A stretch of DNA of 64,000 nucleotides from Methylobacterium aquaticum (GCF_016804325.1 NZ_CP043627.1:2927001-2991000), one strand, 5' to 3'; positions 9,852-19,773 are shown, numbered from the stretch's first letter. Numbers and translations: made by a program. The notes: a model not told the origin generated them from the sequence alone.

Positions 9852-10826
9852 TCAGGGATGCATCACCGTCGCACCGGTCGTCTGGCGCCCGGCGAGGTCG
9901 GCATGGACCTTCGGGGCGTCGGCGAGCTTCGCCCTTGTATGGACCGGGATCTTCACCGCGCCGCTCTCCACCACCTCGAACAGGTCGGCGGCCATCTCGT
10001 CCAGCACCGCCCGGTCGGCGGTGTGGGTGAACAGGGTCGGCCGCGTGGCGTAGAGCGAGCCCTTCTGGGCCAGCAGGTTGATGTCGAACTGCGTCACCGG
10101 GCCCGAGGCGCTGCCGAAATTCACGAAATAGCCGAAGGGCCGGAGGCAATCGAGCGAGGCCGGGAAGGTCGCCTGGCCGACGCCGTCATAGACGACCTGG
10201 CAGCCCTTGCCGCCGGTGATCTCCTTGACCCGGGCGGCGAAATCCTCGGTCCGGTACAGGATGACGTGGTCGCAGCCATGCTCGCGGGCAAGCGCGACCT
10301 TGTCCTCCGAGCCGACGGTGCCGATCACCGTGGCGCCGAGGTGCTTGGCCCATTGCGTCGCGATCAGCCCGACGCCGCCGGCGGCGGCGTGGAACAGGAT
10401 CGTGTCGCCGGGCTGGACCTTGTAGGTGCGCCGCAGCAGGTACTGGGTGGTGAGGCCCTTCAGCATCATCGCGGCGCCGGTGTCGTCGTCGATGCCGTCG
10501 GGCAGGCGCACCACGGATTTGGCGTCGATCACCACCTCATCGGCATAGGTGCCGGCGGCCGAGCCGTAGGCGACCCGCTCGCCGGGCCGGAAGCCGGTCA
10601 CGCCCTCGCCGACCGACACCACGGTGCCGGCGCCCTCGTTGCCGGGGGTGAAGGGCAGCTGGGGCGCCTTGTACAGGCCGGAACGGAAGTAGATGTCGAT
10701 GAAGTTGACGCCGATCGCGCTCTGGCGCACCCGGATCTGGCCCGGCCCGGGATCGCCGACCGCGACCTCCTCGTAGCGCATCACCTCGGGGCCGCCGTAT
10801 TCGTGAATCCGGATCGCCTTGGGCAT
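9852..10826 (-). CDS. qor: NADPH:quinone oxidoreductase (zinc-free MDR family)
   Basis: A 324-residue medium-chain dehydrogenase/reductase. It opens MPKAIRIHEYGGPEVM, has the quinone-reductase signature NFIDIYFRSGLY near residue 45 and a Rossmann NADPH-binding turn (AAAGGVGLIATQ) in the middle. The structural-zinc cysteines of alcohol dehydrogenases are absent, as expected for the Qor branch. It would reduce quinones or related carbonyls with NADPH in the cytosol. It is divergent from the FAD hydroxylase gene with about 130 bases between them. Confidence 0.9.
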   Translation of the reverse strand: MPKAIRIHEYGGPEVMRYEEVAVGDPGPGQIRVRQSAIGVNFIDIYFRSGLYKAPQLPFTPGNEGAGTVVSVGEGVTGFRPGERVAYGSAAGTYADEVVIDAKSVVRLPDGIDDDTGAAMMLKGLTTQYLLRRTYKVQPGDTILFHAAAGGVGLIATQWAKHLGATVIGTVGSEDKVALAREHGCDHVILYRTEDFAARVKEITGGKGCQVVYDGVGQATFPASLDCLRPFGYFVNFGSASGPVTQFDINLLAQKGSLYATRPTLFTHTADRAVLDEMAADLFEVVESGAVKIPVHTRAKLADAPKVHADLAGRQTTGATVMHP

Positions 10827-10960
10827 TGGTTCGCTCCCGCCTCGGGTCTCGTCGTTCGGGCGGGATCATAGGTGCCGGGGCGCCTGCGGCAATGGCCGGG
10901 ATGGCGGACCGGCCCTGCATGACCCAGATCAGGCACGATGATCGTTCGAGGATCCGTTCC

Positions 10961-12172
10961 GTGAGCCAGACAGCCGAGCCGAACTCTCAAACCCCCCTCT
11001 ACGACGTGGCGGTGGTCGGTGCCGGCGCGGTCGGCCTGGCCTCGGCCCTGGCGCTCGCCCGCGACGGCCTGCGCACCGCGCTCGTCGGCCGCCATGCCCC
11101 CGTGGCCGACGGGCGGACCGTGGCGCTCCTCGACGGCTCGGTGCGGCTGCTCCGCGCCCTCGGTGCCTGGGAGGCGCTGGAGCCCCAGGCGGCGCCGCTC
11201 ACCGAGATGCACCTGATCGACGACACCGGCAGCCTGTTCCGTCCGCCGCCGGCCCGCTTCGTCGCCCGCGAGATCGGCCTCGACGCCTTCGGCTGGAACA
11301 TCGAGAACAGTCGCTTGGTCGAGGCCCTGCGCGCCCGCGCCCGCGAGGTCCCGGACCTGACGCTGATCGAGCACGATTCCGCCGGTTGCACCGTGGCCAA
11401 GGACCGGGCCTTGCTGGCGCTCGACGGCGGCGGGAGCGTCGCGGCCCGCCTCGTCGTCGCGGCCGATGGCGGAGGTTCGCCGTTGCGCGAGGCGGCGGGG
11501 CTGACGGCGCGACGCTGGACCTATCCGCAGAAGGCGCTCACCACGATCCTCGCCCATACGAGCGACCATCGCGAGGTCTCGACCGAGTTCCACACCCGCG
11601 AGGGGCCCTTCACCCTGGTGCCGCTGCCGGGCGGGCGCCGGTCCAGCCTGGTCTGGGTCTCGGCCGAGGCGCGGGCGGAGGCGCTCTCCGCCCTCGACGA
11701 CGACGCGCTGGCCCGCGCCATCGAGCGGCAGGCCCAGTCGATGCTGGGGCAGATGCGGATCGACGGGCCGCGGGGCCTGGTGCCGATGCGCGGCCTGTCG
11801 GTGCCGCGCCCGGTCGGGCCGCGGCTGGCGCTGGTCGGCGAGGCGGCCCACGTCTTCCCGCCGATCGGCGCGCAGGGGCTGAATCTCGGCCTGCGCGACG
11901 CCGCGGCGCTCCGCGACGCGGTGGCGGGGTCGCGGGATGCCGGGGCCGAGTCGGTGCTGTCGGGCTTTGCCCGCGGCCGGGCTCTCGATGCCCGGTTGCG
12001 CACCGGCGCGGTCGATACCCTCAACCGCAGCCTGCTCACCGCCTTCCTGCCGAGCGATTTTGCCCGCGGCGCAGGGCTCCTGGCCCTCTCGACCATCGCG
12101 CCTTTGCGCCGCCTGGTGATGCGCGAGGGCGTGACCCCGCGCCTGGGGACACCGAGCCTGATGCGGGGGTGA
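10961..12172 (+). CDS. UbiH/UbiF-family FAD-dependent hydroxylase
   Basis: A 403-residue flavoprotein monooxygenase of the UbiH/COQ6 family, probably hydroxylating the ubiquinone ring. The N-terminal dinucleotide motif is VVGAGAVGLASALALARD. The second FAD motif appears as GEAAHVFPPIGAQGLNLG (GE instead of the commoner GD). The GTG at 10961 was chosen because GAGGA lies 8 bases upstream; an in-frame ATG at 10919 would add 14 residues. Which ring position it acts on cannot be told from sequence. Confidence 0.85.
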   Translation: MSQTAEPNSQTPLYDVAVVGAGAVGLASALALARDGLRTALVGRHAPVADGRTVALLDGSVRLLRALGAWEALEPQAAPLTEMHLIDDTGSLFRPPPARFVAREIGLDAFGWNIENSRLVEALRARAREVPDLTLIEHDSAGCTVAKDRALLALDGGGSVAARLVVAADGGGSPLREAAGLTARRWTYPQKALTTILAHTSDHREVSTEFHTREGPFTLVPLPGGRRSSLVWVSAEARAEALSALDDDALARAIERQAQSMLGQMRIDGPRGLVPMRGLSVPRPVGPRLALVGEAAHVFPPIGAQGLNLGLRDAAALRDAVAGSRDAGAESVLSGFARGRALDARLRTGAVDTLNRSLLTAFLPSDFARGAGLLALSTIAPLRRLVMREGVTPRLGTPSLMRG

Positions 12173-12204
12173 CGAGGTTGCTCGACGAAGCTCACACCCT
12201 CCTG

Positions 12205-12342
12205 GTCATTCCGGGGCCGCGAAAGCGGAGCCCGGAATCCAGAACCGCAGGATGGTCGGGAGGGAGCGGAACGCTGCCCGTTTCGTCTTGAGCCGACTGA
12301 GTGTCTGGGTTCCGGGCTCGACTCTCGCAGCCCCGGAATGAC
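12205..12342. repeat. Palindromic intergenic repeat, family A, copy 3
   Basis: It opens GTCATTCCGGGGCCGCG and closes with the complement ending CCGGAATGAC. It lies between the convergent FAD hydroxylase and patatin genes. Confidence 0.85.
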
Positions 12343-12391
12343 ATGGAGGACGTCAGATCGGTCGAGCGGAAACCTGCGTCTGACGCGCTCC

Positions 12392-13615
12392 CTACGGCGC
12401 GTTGCTGGCGCTGCGCCCCGTTGCGCTGGTGACCATGGTGTCGGCCGACCAGTCGAAGGCGGTGCCGGCTTTCCCCAGCCGCTCGCCATGGGCGAACAGG
12501 GCCCGCATGTAGCCCTGCTCGAACGGCGCCTGCGAGGTCTGGGAGAAGCGCTGGTCGATGGTGGCGATGTGGACCGGCATGCCCGTGCGCGCGGCGAACG
12601 CCTTCGTCACCGCGACGGCGCCGGCGGTCTGGGCCTTGATCATCGCCGAGAGCGAACGGCCGAGGATGCTCAGCATCGAGCGCTGCGCGACCTGGAAGTC
12701 CGGCGCCAGCGAGGTGTTGACGACGACGTAGATCTCGGGCGCCGGCAGTCGGCCGTCCGCGGGAGGCGTCCCCTCCACCTGATCCAGCATCGTGCGGCCG
12801 GGGGCGACGAAGAACGGCGCCGTGGCGCCGCCATCGGCATGCATCTCCTGGAAGCGCTTGCCCCCGGGACCGGTCGACTCGATCATCACCGGCGGGAAGA
12901 TGCCGGGGATCGCCGCCGAGGCCAGCATCACCTCCCGGAAGAGCTTGAGCCCGGCGGGCCCGCCAGCCGCCGCGATGGCGCCCATGTCCCACAGGGTCGG
13001 GCGCAGGGAATCGAGCTCGGTGGTGACGACGAGGAGGCGCCGCCCCTTGCGGTGCTCCGCCGCCACCGCCTCCAGGAGCGTGGGCGTGACGCTGCGCTCG
13101 ATGCCGCGCTTGAGCGGCCAGGTATCGGTGAGGCTCTCGGAGCCGCCGCCGAACTCGAACACGTCCGCGGCGGAGGTCTCGGTATAGGCCTTCTCCAGGG
13201 CCGCGTCCTGCGAGGCGCCGAGGAAGGCGAAGGGGGCGATGAGCGCGCCGGTCGAGACGCCGGTGACGATGCCGAAATCCGGCCGGGTGCCGGCCCGGCT
13301 CCAGCCCTTCAGGAGGCCGGCGGCGAAGGCGCCGTTCTCGCCGCCGCCGGACAAGGCGAGCCAGGGCGCGCGCGAGGCCATGGCGGCACCGGCGAGGAAG
13401 GCCCGGAACGCCGCCGGGTCGTCGCCCGGCAGCCGCACGGAGGCCGGCAGCCCCTCGGGCCGCGCCGCCGCGAGGTCCCCCGCCGTGAAGCTCGCCCGCA
13501 CGGTCGAGCGCTGCCGGTCCGCCACCGTGCCGGCCTCGGCCGGGAGCGCGAGGCCCAGGGCGAGCATCGTCGTTGCGGCGACGGCAAACCCGCGCCGATT
13601 CCAGTCTCGGGACAT
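12392..13615 (-). CDS. Patatin-like phospholipase, exported
   Basis: A 407-residue patatin-family lipid acyl hydrolase. Residues 1-28 form an export signal with an RR pair, ending PAEA-G. The oxyanion loop GGGENGAF, the nucleophile elbow GVSTG and the DGG of the catalytic aspartate ([10 protein letters not shown]) are all present, so the Ser-Asp dyad looks intact. Target lipids are unknown. The ATG at 13615 was chosen because it opens the signal peptide. No operon partner is visible. Confidence 0.85.
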   Translation of the reverse strand: MSRDWNRRGFAVAATTMLALGLALPAEAGTVADRQRSTVRASFTAGDLAAARPEGLPASVRLPGDDPAAFRAFLAGAAMASRAPWLALSGGGENGAFAAGLLKGWSRAGTRPDFGIVTGVSTGALIAPFAFLGASQDAALEKAYTETSAADVFEFGGGSESLTDTWPLKRGIERSVTPTLLEAVAAEHRKGRRLLVVTTELDSLRPTLWDMGAIAAAGGPAGLKLFREVMLASAAIPGIFPPVMIESTGPGGKRFQEMHADGGATAPFFVAPGRTMLDQVEGTPPADGRLPAPEIYVVVNTSLAPDFQVAQRSMLSILGRSLSAMIKAQTAGAVAVTKAFAARTGMPVHIATIDQRFSQTSQAPFEQGYMRALFAHGERLGKAGTAFDWSADTMVTSATGRSASNAP

Positions 13616-14100
13616 GGTCGTCTGTCCTCCGCCGCCCGCCTCGTCCGGTGAACGCCACGGTGAGGCTCGCGTTCCCTGCCGCATGTGCGAAAGAACACGT
13701 GCGCGCAGATCTCTTGTGCTCGATCCGTCAGATCATGAGGCGGGAGATCCGGGTCGCGGCCAGTCCGGAAGCCGATCCGCCCTGCCTCTGCTGGCCTCAT
13801 TGCGGTCGTGCAAGGATAATCCTCAATCCGCGGCCCGCAACTCGACATCGGACGACTTGCGACGGCGCCTTGAAGACAGGGCGTCGCGCGCATCCGGGGG
13901 AGCCCGGCCGGAGCGTCCCCCGAAGGCATGAGGCTCGCACCCGCCGAGGGCGAAGGGCGGATGACGGTCCTCGGCACGACCATCTGCCGAGAGGCGCCCC
14001 CCTTTACGGCCGCGCCGCCCCTGCACTACCCCTCCGTCACGGCCGGGATTTTTTTCGCGATGCGGGAGACCGATCGCACCGGAAGGTTGGAGACACGCCC
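13616..14100. other. Intergenic region between patatin gene and CoA ester lyase gene
   Basis: 485 bases between divergent genes. Open frames run through it in several directions but none has family similarity that I recognise or a plausible start, and no repeat was noticed. It presumably holds both promoters. A T-rich patch (GGATTTTTTTCGCG, 14046-14059) lies about 45 bases before the lyase gene. Confidence 0.5.
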
Positions 14101-15153
14101 ATGAAACTGCCGCGCCGCTTCTTCCAGCCCCTGGCCTCCGGGGCCCCGGCGCCGTTCCGCGAGCTGCCGGTGCGCCTGGAGCGCATGATCCACTTCGTGC
14201 CGCCGCACAACGACAAGGTCCGGGCCCGGGTGCCGGAACTGGCGACCCAGGTCGACGTGGTGCTGGGCAACCTCGAGGACGCGGTCCCGGCCGACCAGAA
14301 GCTGAATGCCCGCAAGGGCTTCATCGCCATGGCGCGGGACACCGACTTCTCCGCCCACGGCACCGGCCTGTGGACCCGCGTCAACGCCCTCAACAGCCCC
14401 TGGCTGCTCGACGACCTGATCGAGATCGTGGCCGAGGTCGGGGACAAGCTCGACGTCGTGATGGTGCCGAAGGTCGAGGGGCCGTGGGACATCCACTACG
14501 TCGACCAGCTGCTGGCCCAGCTCGAGGCCCGCGCCGGGGTGAAGAAGCCGATCCTCGTCCACGCCATCCTGGAGACGGCGGAGGGCGTGGCCAACGTCGA
14601 TGCCATCGCCTGCGCCTCGCCGCGCATGCACGGGATGAGCCTGGGGCCCGCCGATCTCGCGGCGTCCCGCGGCATGAAGACCACCCGGGTCGGCGGCGGC
14701 CACCCGGATTACAAGGTCATCGCCGACCCCACCCCCGGCTCGTCCGAGCGGTCGAGCGCCCAGCAGGATCTCTGGCACTACACCATCGCCCGGATGGTCG
14801 ATGCCTGCCAGGCCAACGGCATCAAGGCGTTCTACGGCCCGTTCGGCGACTTCTCCGACGGCGCCGCCTGCGAGGCGCAGTTCCGCAACGCCTTCCTGAT
14901 GGGCTGCGCCGGGGCCTGGACCCTGCATCCGAGCCAAGTGGCGATCGCCAAGAGCGTGTTCGCGCCCGATCCCGCCGAGGTCGCCTTCGCCAAGCGCATC
15001 CTGGAGGCGATGCCCGACGGCACCGGGGCGGTGATGCTCGACGGCAAGATGCAGGACGACGCCACCTGGAAGCAGGCCAGCGTGATCGTGAACCTCGCCC
15101 GGCTCGTCGCCGCCAAGGATCCCGACCTCGCCCGCGCCTACGGCCTGGAGTGA
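14101..15153 (+). CDS. HpcH/HpaI (CitE-like) CoA ester lyase, malyl-CoA-lyase-like
   Basis: A 350-residue TIM-barrel CoA ester lyase. The magnesium-binding acidic motif [21 protein letters not shown] and the [18 protein letters not shown] region typical of this malyl-CoA/methylmalyl-CoA lyase branch are visible. Enzymes of this type split malyl-CoA or beta-methylmalyl-CoA into glyoxylate and an acyl-CoA, relevant to the serine cycle and ethylmalonyl-CoA pathway of methylotrophs. It is not next to other serine-cycle genes here, so it may be a paralogue with another CoA substrate. The ATG follows GGAAGG at 14081-14086 at a long spacing. Confidence 0.85.
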   Translation: MKLPRRFFQPLASGAPAPFRELPVRLERMIHFVPPHNDKVRARVPELATQVDVVLGNLEDAVPADQKLNARKGFIAMARDTDFSAHGTGLWTRVNALNSPWLLDDLIEIVAEVGDKLDVVMVPKVEGPWDIHYVDQLLAQLEARAGVKKPILVHAILETAEGVANVDAIACASPRMHGMSLGPADLAASRGMKTTRVGGGHPDYKVIADPTPGSSERSSAQQDLWHYTIARMVDACQANGIKAFYGPFGDFSDGAACEAQFRNAFLMGCAGAWTLHPSQVAIAKSVFAPDPAEVAFAKRILEAMPDGTGAVMLDGKMQDDATWKQASVIVNLARLVAAKDPDLARAYGLE

Positions 15154-15239
15154 TGATCCTCCCGGTATCGTGAGCCCTCGGGGGCGGGCCCTGCCCTGGG
15201 TGCAGGCCTGCGCCGGTGCAAACCCGCCCCCGTCATCCT

Positions 15240-15644
15240 ATGTTGACGCCCATGCCCTTCGGACAGACCCTCTCCGCCATGCCCGCCCCGCAGCCCGACG
15301 CCGCACCGTCCGGCGCGGTCATCCGCCTCGCCAAGTTCAACATCGGCGACGTCGTGCGCCACCGGATCTACCCGTTCCGCGGCGTCATCTTCGATGTCGA
15401 CCCGGTCTTCGCCAACACCGAGGAATGGTGGCAGGCGATCCCCGAGGAGGTGCGGCCGTCCAAGGACCAGCCGTTCTACCACCTGCTCGCCGAGAACCAG
15501 GAGACCGAGTACGTCGCCTACGTCTCGGAGCAGAACCTGGTGCCGGACGGCTCGGGCGAGCCCCTGCGCCACGCCCGCATCGCCGAGATGTTCGAGCGCG
15601 ACGCCGCGGGCGGCTACCGCATGCGGATCGACGCGGCGAATTAG
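15240..15644 (+). CDS. hspQ: HspQ / YccV-like protein (hemimethylated-DNA-binding fold)
   Basis: A 134-residue protein whose core (KFNIGDVVRHRIYPFRGVIFDVDP) matches the HspQ/YccV family. The aromatic EEWWQAIP and the YHLLAEN...YVAYVSEQNL segments of the family follow. In enterobacteria HspQ binds hemimethylated oriC DNA and acts as a Lon specificity factor; the role in this organism is inferred. Start is uncertain: ATGs at 15240, 15252 and 15279 are in frame, none with a convincing Shine-Dalgarno, and the conserved domain starts after all of them. Confidence 0.85.
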   Translation: MLTPMPFGQTLSAMPAPQPDAAPSGAVIRLAKFNIGDVVRHRIYPFRGVIFDVDPVFANTEEWWQAIPEEVRPSKDQPFYHLLAENQETEYVAYVSEQNLVPDGSGEPLRHARIAEMFERDAAGGYRMRIDAAN

Positions 15645-15710
15645 GCCCGCCTCCCTCTCACGAGGGAAGCGCCACGGTCTTCGACGATCGCGCCTGCAAT
15701 CCGCACGAGA

Positions 15711-15743
15711 AAGGGCCGGGCGTCGCCGCCCGGCCCTTCTTCG
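15711..15743. terminator. Bidirectional intrinsic terminator
   Basis: A perfect 12-base stem, 15711-15722 (AAGGGCCGGGCG) with 15727-15738, and a four-base loop. It is followed by CTTCTTCG on the plus strand and preceded by A-rich sequence, so it can serve both hspQ and the convergent ialB-like gene. Confidence 0.8.
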
Positions 15744-15798
15744 ATCCGGCCGCGGGCGAACCCGCGGCGCGATGCCGGTCAAAGCTTTCTAAGGGCGC

Positions 15799-16545
15799 CT
15801 ACTTGGCCGGGGCCGCCGCCGGGGCGGCCGCGCCCTTCTGCTCGAGCTGCTTGCGCATCTCCTCGGAGCGCTTCTCCAGCTCGGCCTGGAGCTTCTTCTG
15901 CTGCTCCTCGAGCACCTTCGGGTCGATCGGGGCGCCGTCGAAGGCCTTGCCGAAGCCGGCCAGCGGCACCGCGAAGGTGACCTCGCGCTGCATCTGGTTC
16001 TGGACGCTGACGTGAAGGGTGGTCCCCTTCTTCATCGCGGCGACGACCTCGTCCTTCAGGCCCGGGGCCTCGGCGAAGCAGCCGTTCGGGAAGCAGACGG
16101 CGTAGCGGCCGGGGGTCGGCTGGCCGTTGTCGACCGTGAAGCGGATGCCGGGCTGCAGCAGCAGGCCGAGCGGCATCAGGAAGCGCACGACCTTGGTGCC
16201 CTGCGGGCCCTTCATGTCGTAAACCGCCACGGCCAGAACCGCCTGGCCCTGGTCGGAGACGAAGTCGCGGGTGGTGTAGCAGACCTCGCTGCCGCTGCCC
16301 TGGTCCTTGCCGCAGACCTTGGTCCAGTCGGTCTGGGACGGCTCGGGCTTCACCTGCACGACCATCGGGCCGGTCTGCTGGGCCTGCGCGGCCGGGGCCG
16401 CCTGCTGGGCCGGAGCCGGGGCGGGAGCGGCGGGCTTCTTGGGCTGGGCGAGCGCCGGAGCGGCCGCGAGACCGAGCCCGAGGCCGGCCAGGGCGAAGGC
16501 AATGGCGGCCTGGTTCGGGCGCGCGGGACGATTCGCGAAGAACAT
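15799..16545 (-). CDS. Invasion-associated locus B (IalB) family exported protein
   Basis: A 248-residue exported protein. Residues 1-33 are a signal peptide (cleavage after ALA), followed by an Ala/Pro-rich linker to about residue 60. Then comes the IalB domain (WTKVCGKD...VCYTTRDF...AVAVYDMKG...GIRFTVDNGQP...YAVCFPNGCFAE) with its paired cysteines. The tail is Glu/Lys/Gln-rich and probably helical (EEQQKKLQAELEKRSEEMRK), then Ala-rich. IalB-type proteins sit in the periplasm or outer membrane of alphaproteobacteria; the molecular role is not established. Confidence 0.85.
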   Translation of the reverse strand: MFFANRPARPNQAAIAFALAGLGLGLAAAPALAQPKKPAAPAPAPAQQAAPAAQAQQTGPMVVQVKPEPSQTDWTKVCGKDQGSGSEVCYTTRDFVSDQGQAVLAVAVYDMKGPQGTKVVRFLMPLGLLLQPGIRFTVDNGQPTPGRYAVCFPNGCFAEAPGLKDEVVAAMKKGTTLHVSVQNQMQREVTFAVPLAGFGKAFDGAPIDPKVLEEQQKKLQAELEKRSEEMRKQLEQKGAAAPAAAPAK

Positions 16546-16933
16546 CAGGAGTGGACCCCTCAAACGGCAGGACGTCGGTGGCCTTTGCGCGCGAAACCCG
16601 CTGGATGCGGGTCGCCGGCAGCAAGCGGAGCGCGGCCGAAGGGCTCCGCCCGGCCTCCGGGGCGCCTGCTTTCCCCCGGATTGAGGCGAAGGCAAGGCCT
16701 CGGCCGCCGACCGTGTGGGGGCCTTAACCGATCCCACCGCGGACCGCGAGGGGGCTGGCAGGCTTAAAACGGCATTAACCATGCGTGGGCAGGATGGCGG
16801 GCGCGGCAGGCGGACGGGGTGACGGTGGTGGCGGCTCAGGCGACGATGAGACGAGACGACGCGTCGTCCCTGCTGGATCCGGCATCTCTGCCGGTATTCC
16901 CCCGCCCGGGGCCGGGGGCCCGCCCCCGCTCCG
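16546..16933. other. Intergenic region between IalB-like and AMP-binding-like genes
   Basis: 388 bases between divergent genes. No gene or repeat was recognised; the part at 16735-16800 is AT-richer (TTAAAACGGCATTAACC) and is the likeliest promoter region for one or both genes. Confidence 0.5.
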
Positions 16934-18196
16934 ATGGGCTCCACCATGGGCTTGGGCGCCCTCCTCGCTGCCATCGCCGACCGGCATCCCGCCCGCATCG
17001 CCCTCGTCGACCAGGCGAGCAAGCCCGCCTGGTGCGGCCGCCCGGCCATCGCCTGGACCTATGCCGCCGCCCGCGAGATCGTCGCGCGCCTGGCCGAGGG
17101 CCTGCAGCAATGGCGGCTGCCGCCCAGGAGCCCCATCGGCCTGTGCATGGCCGGCATGGCCGAGGCGCATCTCGCCTTCCTGGCGATCGAGCAGGCCGGG
17201 CACGTCCCCTGCCCGCTGCCGGTCACCTGGGACGAGGACCGTCTGCTCCAGGCCGTCGAGGCGGCGCAGGTCCTCGCCATCCTGACCCAGGGGGTGCTCG
17301 GGGCCGAGCGGCCGGCGGAGACGATCTGCCGGGTCGCCATGCGCTACTTCCCCCTGCGCTTCGTCGCCGCCTTCGGGCCGCACGTGCCGGACGGGGTGAT
17401 CAGCCTCGACCAGGTCGTGCTCGACCATCGCGGCGACGCCGCCGCCCTCGGCACCGGGCCGGCCGCCGGCCTCGTCACCTTCGCGCTTCCGGGCGTCTCG
17501 CCGGCCCGCCCCGGCCCCCAGCCGGAACCCGAGGGTACGCCCGTGCCGGTGCGGCGCGAGGCCGAGGCGCTGACGGCCGCTGCCGCCGGCTGCCTGGTGC
17601 CCCTGCGGGTCGAGCCGGGCGAGCGGATCCTCAGCCTCCTGCCGCCGAGCGACCTGAAGGGCCTCGCCACCGGGCTCGCCGCCGCCCTGCTCGCCGGCGC
17701 CACCCTGGAATGCCACCCGGTCTTCGATGCCGGCGCCCTCTCCGCCGCCCTCGACCAGCCGGTGCCGACCCACCTCGTCGCGCCCGCCTGGATGGAGGCG
17801 GGGTTCTCCCGCACCACTGTGCCGGGCCGCCTGCGCACCCTGGCCTACGTCCACCGGGCGCCCTGCCGCCTCAGCACCCGGCTGCCCGGTCGCTCCGGCG
17901 TCGTCGACATCGTCGCCTTCGACGAGGTCGCCCTGCTCTGCGGCCGGCGCGACGCCCAGGATGTCGGCCTCGTCCTGGCGGCCCCGGAGCGGGCCGCCCT
18001 GGGCACCGACCGGGGCGGCCTGATCCAGCTGCGCCGCGATCCGGACGGGCGCCTGAGCTTCCGTGGTCCCGCCTGCACAGCCGTCATGTTGCGCCGCGGC
18101 ATCACCGGGGACGAAAATCCGGACGGATGGATGGCCTCGCGCTTCCAGGCCTCGCTCTTCGCCGGGGTCGCCACCGCGGTCTCGGCAATGCCATAG
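16934..18196 (+). CDS. Degenerate AMP-binding (ANL superfamily) protein, probably inactive
   Basis: A 420-residue protein resembling the N-terminal half of acyl-CoA synthetases: GALLAAIADRHPARIALVDQ at the start, TYAAAREIVARLAEGLQ, and a GLCMAGMAEAHLAFLAIEQAGH segment. The adenylating P-loop (normally TSGTTGxPK) is not recognisable; the matching region reads LVTFALPGVSPA. The usual C-terminal catalytic lysine domain is missing and the length is well under 500. It therefore probably does not adenylate and may be a binding or regulatory remnant. ATG 16934 was taken; a second ATG at 16946 is possible. Confidence 0.6.
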   Translation: MGSTMGLGALLAAIADRHPARIALVDQASKPAWCGRPAIAWTYAAAREIVARLAEGLQQWRLPPRSPIGLCMAGMAEAHLAFLAIEQAGHVPCPLPVTWDEDRLLQAVEAAQVLAILTQGVLGAERPAETICRVAMRYFPLRFVAAFGPHVPDGVISLDQVVLDHRGDAAALGTGPAAGLVTFALPGVSPARPGPQPEPEGTPVPVRREAEALTAAAAGCLVPLRVEPGERILSLLPPSDLKGLATGLAAALLAGATLECHPVFDAGALSAALDQPVPTHLVAPAWMEAGFSRTTVPGRLRTLAYVHRAPCRLSTRLPGRSGVVDIVAFDEVALLCGRRDAQDVGLVLAAPERAALGTDRGGLIQLRRDPDGRLSFRGPACTAVMLRRGITGDENPDGWMASRFQASLFAGVATAVSAMP

Positions 18197-18391
18197 CGCA
18201 CCGGCAGGGTGCCGGGTACCGCTTCTCGGGCCGAAACGCTCGTTGTTCCAATGGTTTGACGGGCCGTCGCCGAGGCCCGCCCGGGGTCGTCCGGCGGTCC
18301 CGCTTCTGCGACGGAATTGAACCTTCGTCGGCTCACGGCGTTACAGCCCCGGTGCCTTCACGAGAGGCGCGCGATCGGCTAACGCTTTGAC

Positions 18392-18736
18392 ATGGGTGCG
18401 CTGCAAAAAGTTCTCGTCGTCGACGATGGCCACCGCGCCATCGATCGGGCCCTTTCCGCCGAACTGGCCGAGCTGGGCTATGCCAGCGTCACCGCCTCCC
18501 TGGAGGCGGCGGACGACGTGCTGGCGATGATGCCGCGTCCGGCCGCGGTGCTGCTCCACATGCCGCCCCGCGACACCGGCGGCGCCTTCCGGATGATGTC
18601 GGAGCGCCTGCGCGAGCAGATGCGCGGCGCCGGCATCCCGGTGATCGAGGTCGATGCCGCCGGCCAGCAGACCGGCGCGCCGATCGACCTCCAGAGCCGG
18701 ATCGGCACCCGGGTTCTGAACGAGCCGGAATTCTAG
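18392..18736 (+). CDS. Small receiver-like protein lacking the phospho-acceptor
   Basis: A 114-residue protein that starts like a response-regulator receiver (KVLVVDDGHRAIDRALSAELAELGY) but where the phospho-acceptor aspartate is expected it reads AAVLLHMPP. No output domain follows. If it is a receiver it cannot be phosphorylated in the normal way. It may bind a partner constitutively or simply be diverged. No function is proposed; the similarity was judged by eye. Confidence 0.6.
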   Translation: MGALQKVLVVDDGHRAIDRALSAELAELGYASVTASLEAADDVLAMMPRPAAVLLHMPPRDTGGAFRMMSERLREQMRGAGIPVIEVDAAGQQTGAPIDLQSRIGTRVLNEPEF

Positions 18737-18816
18737 GCGCTCTGTCGGTGGTAGGTTGCCTCCGCCGACCTTGTCCCATACATTGTTGACCTAGCGTCAT
18801 CCAATCAGGGGCTCTC

Positions 18817-19773
18817 GTGCTCAAACGGATGTCGGTGCTCATGGCCTTGGGCACCGTAGTTTCGGGCTGCGCCCCTTCCCTCGGCGGCTACGCATCCTAT
18901 GCGTTGGGCGCCCTCTCCCGGCCTCCGGCCGAGGCGCGGGTCGACATCCCGGGCCTTGGTGAACGCATCGTCTACACGGCCATGCTCGGTGACGGGAGCG
19001 GCCGGGACGGCACCCTGGTCTTCCTGAGCGGGTCGGGTTGTCTCTCCCTTGCTTGGCACCTTCGCGAATGGTTCGAAGACATGCCGGGGAACTGGCGCGT
19101 CGTCGGCATGGAGAAACGCGGCGTGCAGCCGCGCGATACCGGCATGGCCGGATGCTCCGATATTTACCGGCGGCACACCGATTACCAGACGCTCACCGAG
19201 GATGCCGCCGCCTTCGTCTGCTGGGCCGTCGCCCGTGATGCGGGCGCCCATCTTGCGAGCGCTCCCCGCCGGGTGCTGATCGGCGTGTCGGAGGGCGGGG
19301 CCATCGCACCGTCGGTTGCCGCCCATGTGCCGGGCATGACCCATCTCGTCGTGATCGGCGCAGGGGCGATCCCGGGCCGGGACAGCCTGCGGCTGATCGC
19401 CGAGGCTCAGGGCTGGGACGACCTCGACGGTGAGACGGCCCGCATCCTAGCGGAGCCGGACGATGCGACGCGGATCTGGCGCGGCCACAGTTCTCGCTAC
19501 TGGGCGTCCTGGCTGCGCGCCGATGCGGGCCCTTTCCTCGCCGCGCTCAAGATCCCGATCCTGATGGTGCATGGCACTGCCGACCGCAGCATGCCCGTAA
19601 CCGCGGCGATCCAGGGGCGCGACCGTCTCCTCGCGCGCAATCCACGGGTGGACCTCACCCTCGATCTGGTCGAAGGCGGCGACCACGCGCTGCGGACGCC
19701 GGACGGCACCGGGCGCGGACGATTCCTGCGCCGGCTGGACGGGTGGCTGCGCGGCGAGGCTGGCCCGGTATGA
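18817..19773 (+). CDS. Alpha/beta-hydrolase-fold lipoprotein
   Basis: A 318-residue protein with a short signal and a lipobox (VVSGC, Cys18), so it is probably an envelope lipoprotein. An alpha/beta-hydrolase fold follows: FLSGSGC oxyanion region, nucleophile elbow GVSEG, an acidic residue after PILMVHGTAD, and His in GGDHALR, giving a plausible Ser-Asp-His triad. Substrate unknown. The GTG at 18817 follows AGGGG by about six bases; the internal ATG codons would cut off the signal. Confidence 0.75.
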   Translation: MLKRMSVLMALGTVVSGCAPSLGGYASYALGALSRPPAEARVDIPGLGERIVYTAMLGDGSGRDGTLVFLSGSGCLSLAWHLREWFEDMPGNWRVVGMEKRGVQPRDTGMAGCSDIYRRHTDYQTLTEDAAAFVCWAVARDAGAHLASAPRRVLIGVSEGGAIAPSVAAHVPGMTHLVVIGAGAIPGRDSLRLIAEAQGWDDLDGETARILAEPDDATRIWRGHSSRYWASWLRADAGPFLAALKIPILMVHGTADRSMPVTAAIQGRDRLLARNPRVDLTLDLVEGGDHALRTPDGTGRGRFLRRLDGWLRGEAGPV

